Under the pieces are notes generated by a model. That model saw only the letters and a list, made by a program, of their open reading frames with translations, was not told the DNA's origin and made no database searches. Positions 30,896-33,790 of a DNA stretch of 33,790 nt are shown piece after piece. The stretch lies in NCBI RefSeq assembly GCF_002256775.1, contig NZ_NCII01000026.1:1-33790 (forward strand). Reading direction: 5' to 3'. This DNA is from Novosphingobium sp. 17-62-19. GTDB lineage: Bacteria; Pseudomonadota; Alphaproteobacteria; Sphingomonadales; Sphingomonadaceae. The position numbers and the translations under genes were made by a program. How positions within the stretch are numbered: position 1 is the stretch's first letter; each line of letters begins with the position of its first letter.

Positions 30896-33790
30896 ATGGC
30901 TAGAAAGACCCGTTACATGTTGGGGACAATGCTTGCCCTGCCATTGGCAGTGATGGCCAGTGGTGCGGCAGTTGCGCAGGAAGCGCAGGCCCAAACCAGC
31001 GAGGATGTGCAGGAGCTGGAACGCCAGATCATCGTAACCGGCAGCTACATTCGCGGCACGTCGGAGAACGATTCTCTCCCGGTCGAGGTCTATACCACCG
31101 CAGAACTTTCGCAGCGCGGCATCGACAGCCCGCTCGAATTCATCCGCACGCTGCCTTCGGTGGGTATCACGCTGGGGGAATCCAACCAGTATGCGGCAGG
31201 CGGTAGCCAGGGCGTGGGTTCGATCAACTTGCGCGGACTGGGGCGCGAACGCACGCTCGTTCTGATGAACGGCCGCCGCTTCTTTCCTGAACCGGGCGAT
31301 GGCGCTTCGGACACCAACCTCATTCCGATGTTCGCATTGCAGCGCGTGGAAGTGCTGAAAGACGGTGCATCGACGACCTATGGTTCCGATGCGATTGCAG
31401 GCGTGGCCAACTTCGTCACACGCAAGAATTTTACCGGCGTCGAAGTTTCGGGCAACTACCAGTTCGTACGGGGATCGAAGGGCAACTATCAGGCCAGCAT
31501 TCTGGCGGGCCATGATTTCGGCACGGCGAACCTGATGGTCGGGTTCGGCTATCAGCACCGTTCGGAACTGAGCACGCGCGACCGCGATTTCACCGATGTG
31601 CCTTATGCGGTCAATCCCTCGGGCTGGTCGTTCCTCAACGATGTGGGCAGCTACATTCCCAAGCTGGGCTCGATCACACAGGGCGTTGCAGGGCGTTCAC
31701 TGGGGCTGGGGGTTGATGGGCAACTGTCCAATGCCTGCGGTGCCATTGGCGGACTGGCTGGCACATTCCCGTCTGGCGCGTCCAACTTCCCGGTCTGCCG
31801 CTATTCGTTCATTCCTTTCGTCAACCTGATCGAGGAAGAGCATCGCTATCAGGGCTATGCGCAACTGGACGTCGATCTTTCGGACAGTCTGCGTTTCGTG
31901 GCAGATGTGCTCTATTCGCACACCGATGTGCCGACGCTCGGCTATTCGCCCAGCTATCCGCCGACGTCAGGCCCGCGCGGGCCGGGATCATCGCAGGCGT
32001 TCTTCGTCCCGCGCTCCAACCCCGGCTACAACACATTCCTTGCGCAGACTTTTCCTGCCGGAAACCCGGCCTATCTTTCGGGATATTCCAGCATCCTGTT
32101 CTTCCGTCCGTTCGGGCTGACGGGCAATCCGCTCGATCCCGAAGGATCGGGGCAGGGCGCTGCCTACAACAACGCCTGGCGGGTGACGGCAGGCTTCGAA
32201 AAGGAATTCAGCCCCAATTTCCGGGCCGAACTTTACGGCACGTTCCTGCGCAGCCATCGCACCGCCTATTCATTCGACATTCTGGGCGGCCGCTTGCAGA
32301 ACGCGCTCAACGGCCTTGGCGGACCGAACTGCACCGGTACTACGCCGGGAGCAAACGGGTGCCAGTACTTCAACCCCTTCGTCAATTCGCGGCCGGGGAA
32401 TCCCGCGCTGGGCCTGGACAATCCGCTCTATGTTCCGGGCAACGAAAACAGCGCGGCGCTGGTCGAATGGATGCGCGCCAAGAACGGTACCAAGGCGCAT
32501 GAAGAACAACGCATCGTCGATCTGGTGTTCAGCGGCTCGTTCAACATCGGCATACCGTTCGATTATGCGTTTGGCGCGCAGTATCGCAGCACCAACTTCG
32601 TCAGCCGTGGCATCAACAGCTTCAACGATCCGGCAGTAACGCCTTGCGCAATCGAAGGGGACCGCACCTGTCTGGATGATCCCAATGATCTGAATTTCCC
32701 CACAGGGCCGTTCATTTTCCTTGGCCAGTATCCCACGGCGAACCAAAGTCAGAGCGTCTATGCCATCTTTGCCGAAGCCAAGATCATCCCGTTCACCGGG
32801 TTCGAACTGAACGGCGCGGTCCGCTATGAGGACTATGGCGGCTCGGTGGGATCGACCTTCAATCCCAAGCTGAATGCGCGCTGGCAAATGACAGACTGGC
32901 TCGCGCTGCGGGGATCGGTGGGCGATACCTTCCGTGGGCCTTTGCCGGGCGATCTTTCACCCAATGGCGCCAGTGCCGTTGCGGGGATCAACGTGCTGGG
33001 CAACAACTTCAAGGCCATCGATTCGGGCGGCAATCCCAATCTGAAGCCGGAAACGGCGCTGACCTACAACATCGGTGCAATCATCGATGCGGGGGGCTTC
33101 TCCTTCACAGCCGATTACTGGACCTACAAGTTCAAGGGACGGTTCACCGATTTGCCCGTGCAGGCAATTGCGGCCTTGGTAGCGCCGGGTGGCACCAACG
33201 GGCAGCAGGCGGTCAACTGTGCCAGCCCCTTTGTTCAGTTCGTGGTGTTTGAAGGCGGCGTCTGCACCGCCAGCACGATCGGCCTCGATATTTCGCGCAT
33301 CCGCCGCCAGACGGTGAACGGCCCGGATTCGACCGTAAGCGGCCTCGATTTCGGGCTGAACTACCAGGGCGAAGTGGGTGGCGTGAAAGTGGACTTTGGC
33401 GTGAACGCCACGCACGTTCTGAAATACACATTCTCCGACTTCGTTTATGAGGGCCTGACCTTCAGCCCCGGTTACGATGCAGCGGGCTTGTCGAATTATG
33501 ACCGCGCGCCCGGCACGGTTTCAAAATGGCGCGGCAATGCCTTTGCCTCGTTCGGGGTGGGGCCGGTTACCGCCACCTACAACCTGCTCTACATCGATGG
33601 CGTGACCGACAACCGCTGCCAGCCCAACGTTCCGTGCGCGACAACGCCGGAGTTCGGCGGCACCGATTTCGGGCGCGAGATCGGCAGCTATCCGGTTCTG
33701 GCCGGACAACTTTCGGACTGGATCGCGGGAGCCGGTCCTCATGGCCTGCGCATTGGCCTGTCGGTCGCCATCCCCACCGGTTACATCGGC
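30896..33790 (+). CDS. TonB-dependent outer-membrane receptor (C-terminus cut by window edge)
   Basis: The frame is open from ATG 30896 to the right edge (965 codons, no stop). GGGAGAGAGGGA lies just upstream of the ATG. A Sec signal (cleavage near AVAQ, residue 28) is followed by a TonB-box-like segment (QIIVTGSYIRG), then the plug domain (PLEFIRTLPSVG, INLRGLGRERTLVLMNGRRF, IPMFALQRVEVLKDGASTTYGSDAIAGVANFVTRK). After that come beta-barrel strands (AYNNAWRVTAGFEKEF, FELNGAVRYEDYGGSVGSTFNPKLNARW, NLKPETALTYNIG). The end probably lies only a short distance beyond the window. It should import a compound through the outer membrane using TonB energy. The gene before it is an esterase, so an ester or plant-derived or xenobiotic compound is likely. 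The plug is of the large sphingomonad catabolic-receptor type, not a classic siderophore receptor by context. Confidence 0.94.
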   Translation, partial: MARKTRYMLGTMLALPLAVMASGAAVAQEAQAQTSEDVQELERQIIVTGSYIRGTSENDSLPVEVYTTAELSQRGIDSPLEFIRTLPSVGITLGESNQYAAGGSQGVGSINLRGLGRERTLVLMNGRRFFPEPGDGASDTNLIPMFALQRVEVLKDGASTTYGSDAIAGVANFVTRKNFTGVEVSGNYQFVRGSKGNYQASILAGHDFGTANLMVGFGYQHRSELSTRDRDFTDVPYAVNPSGWSFLNDVGSYIPKLGSITQGVAGRSLGLGVDGQLSNACGAIGGLAGTFPSGASNFPVCRYSFIPFVNLIEEEHRYQGYAQLDVDLSDSLRFVADVLYSHTDVPTLGYSPSYPPTSGPRGPGSSQAFFVPRSNPGYNTFLAQTFPAGNPAYLSGYSSILFFRPFGLTGNPLDPEGSGQGAAYNNAWRVTAGFEKEFSPNFRAELYGTFLRSHRTAYSFDILGGRLQNALNGLGGPNCTGTTPGANGCQYFNPFVNSRPGNPALGLDNPLYVPGNENSAALVEWMRAKNGTKAHEEQRIVDLVFSGSFNIGIPFDYAFGAQYRSTNFVSRGINSFNDPAVTPCAIEGDRTCLDDPNDLNFPTGPFIFLGQYPTANQSQSVYAIFAEAKIIPFTGFELNGAVRYEDYGGSVGSTFNPKLNARWQMTDWLALRGSVGDTFRGPLPGDLSPNGASAVAGINVLGNNFKAIDSGGNPNLKPETALTYNIGAIIDAGGFSFTADYWTYKFKGRFTDLPVQAIAALVAPGGTNGQQAVNCASPFVQFVVFEGGVCTASTIGLDISRIRRQTVNGPDSTVSGLDFGLNYQGEVGGVKVDFGVNATHVLKYTFSDFVYEGLTFSPGYDAAGLSNYDRAPGTVSKWRGNAFASFGVGPVTATYNLLYIDGVTDNRCQPNVPCATTPEFGGTDFGREIGSYPVLAGQLSDWIAGAGPHGLRIGLSVAIPTGYIG

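Noticed and set aside
30500-31558. 352-codon minus-strand frame across the esterase 3 and TonB receptor junction
   Set aside because: Both plus-strand genes have complete family motifs and ribosome binding sites; the minus frame spans two genes and shows no domain.
1-33790. tRNA, rRNA, riboswitch, integrase or insertion sequence
   Set aside because: I looked through the gaps between genes and saw no cloverleaf, rRNA block, transposase or recombinase; none can be supported.

Overview
The window reads as a piece of a large plasmid or chromid from an alphaproteobacterium, most likely a sphingomonad such as Novosphingobium or Sphingobium. The reasons are the high GC, a parA-parB-RPA-type replication module, a TonB-dependent receptor beside secreted esterases, a DUF885 peptidase, and a GC-rich inverted repeat. 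The organism assignment is inference from gene content; no rRNA or other marker gene is present.

Left arm (1-11124). Two genes resembling the alpha and beta subunits of C-glycoside deglycosidases diverge from a GMC-family FAD oxidoreductase, so an oxidise-then-cleave glycoside pathway is plausible. Next come a PhoX/DUF839 lipoprotein and a secreted DUF885 metallopeptidase-like protein, separated by a palindromic GC-rich repeat that also occurs after the GMC gene. A soluble chemoreceptor with four PAS repeats spaced exactly 122 residues apart is followed by a protein with three CheW-like domains. An atypical crotonase closes the arm.

Replicon core (11275-17889). A DUF1612/RHE_PE00001-like protein, two parS-like palindromes, parA and parB overlapping by 4 bp, and an RPA-family replication initiator precede an 835-bp non-coding stretch. 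That stretch holds four tandem iterons at exact 22-bp spacing, flanked by two near-consensus DnaA boxes, with further iteron copies outside. A divergently arranged HTH protein follows, with a 42-bp inverted repeat over its start.

Right arm (17968-33790). This is a catabolic island. It has three exported type-B carboxylesterases, a DHDPS-like aldolase, an SDR, a VOC protein, a TesB-like thioesterase, a metal-dependent amidohydrolase/decarboxylase-like protein, an MmgE/PrpD protein with a Tat-like signal, two TetR regulators (one with an extra N-terminal HTH) and a TonB-dependent receptor cut by the window edge. Receptor and esterases would take up and hydrolyse an ester-bearing substrate at the envelope, and the cytoplasmic enzymes would process the acid or CoA products. 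A shared 18-bp motif lies in three divergent promoters of this arm and may be the operator of one TetR. The substrate cannot be told from the sequence.
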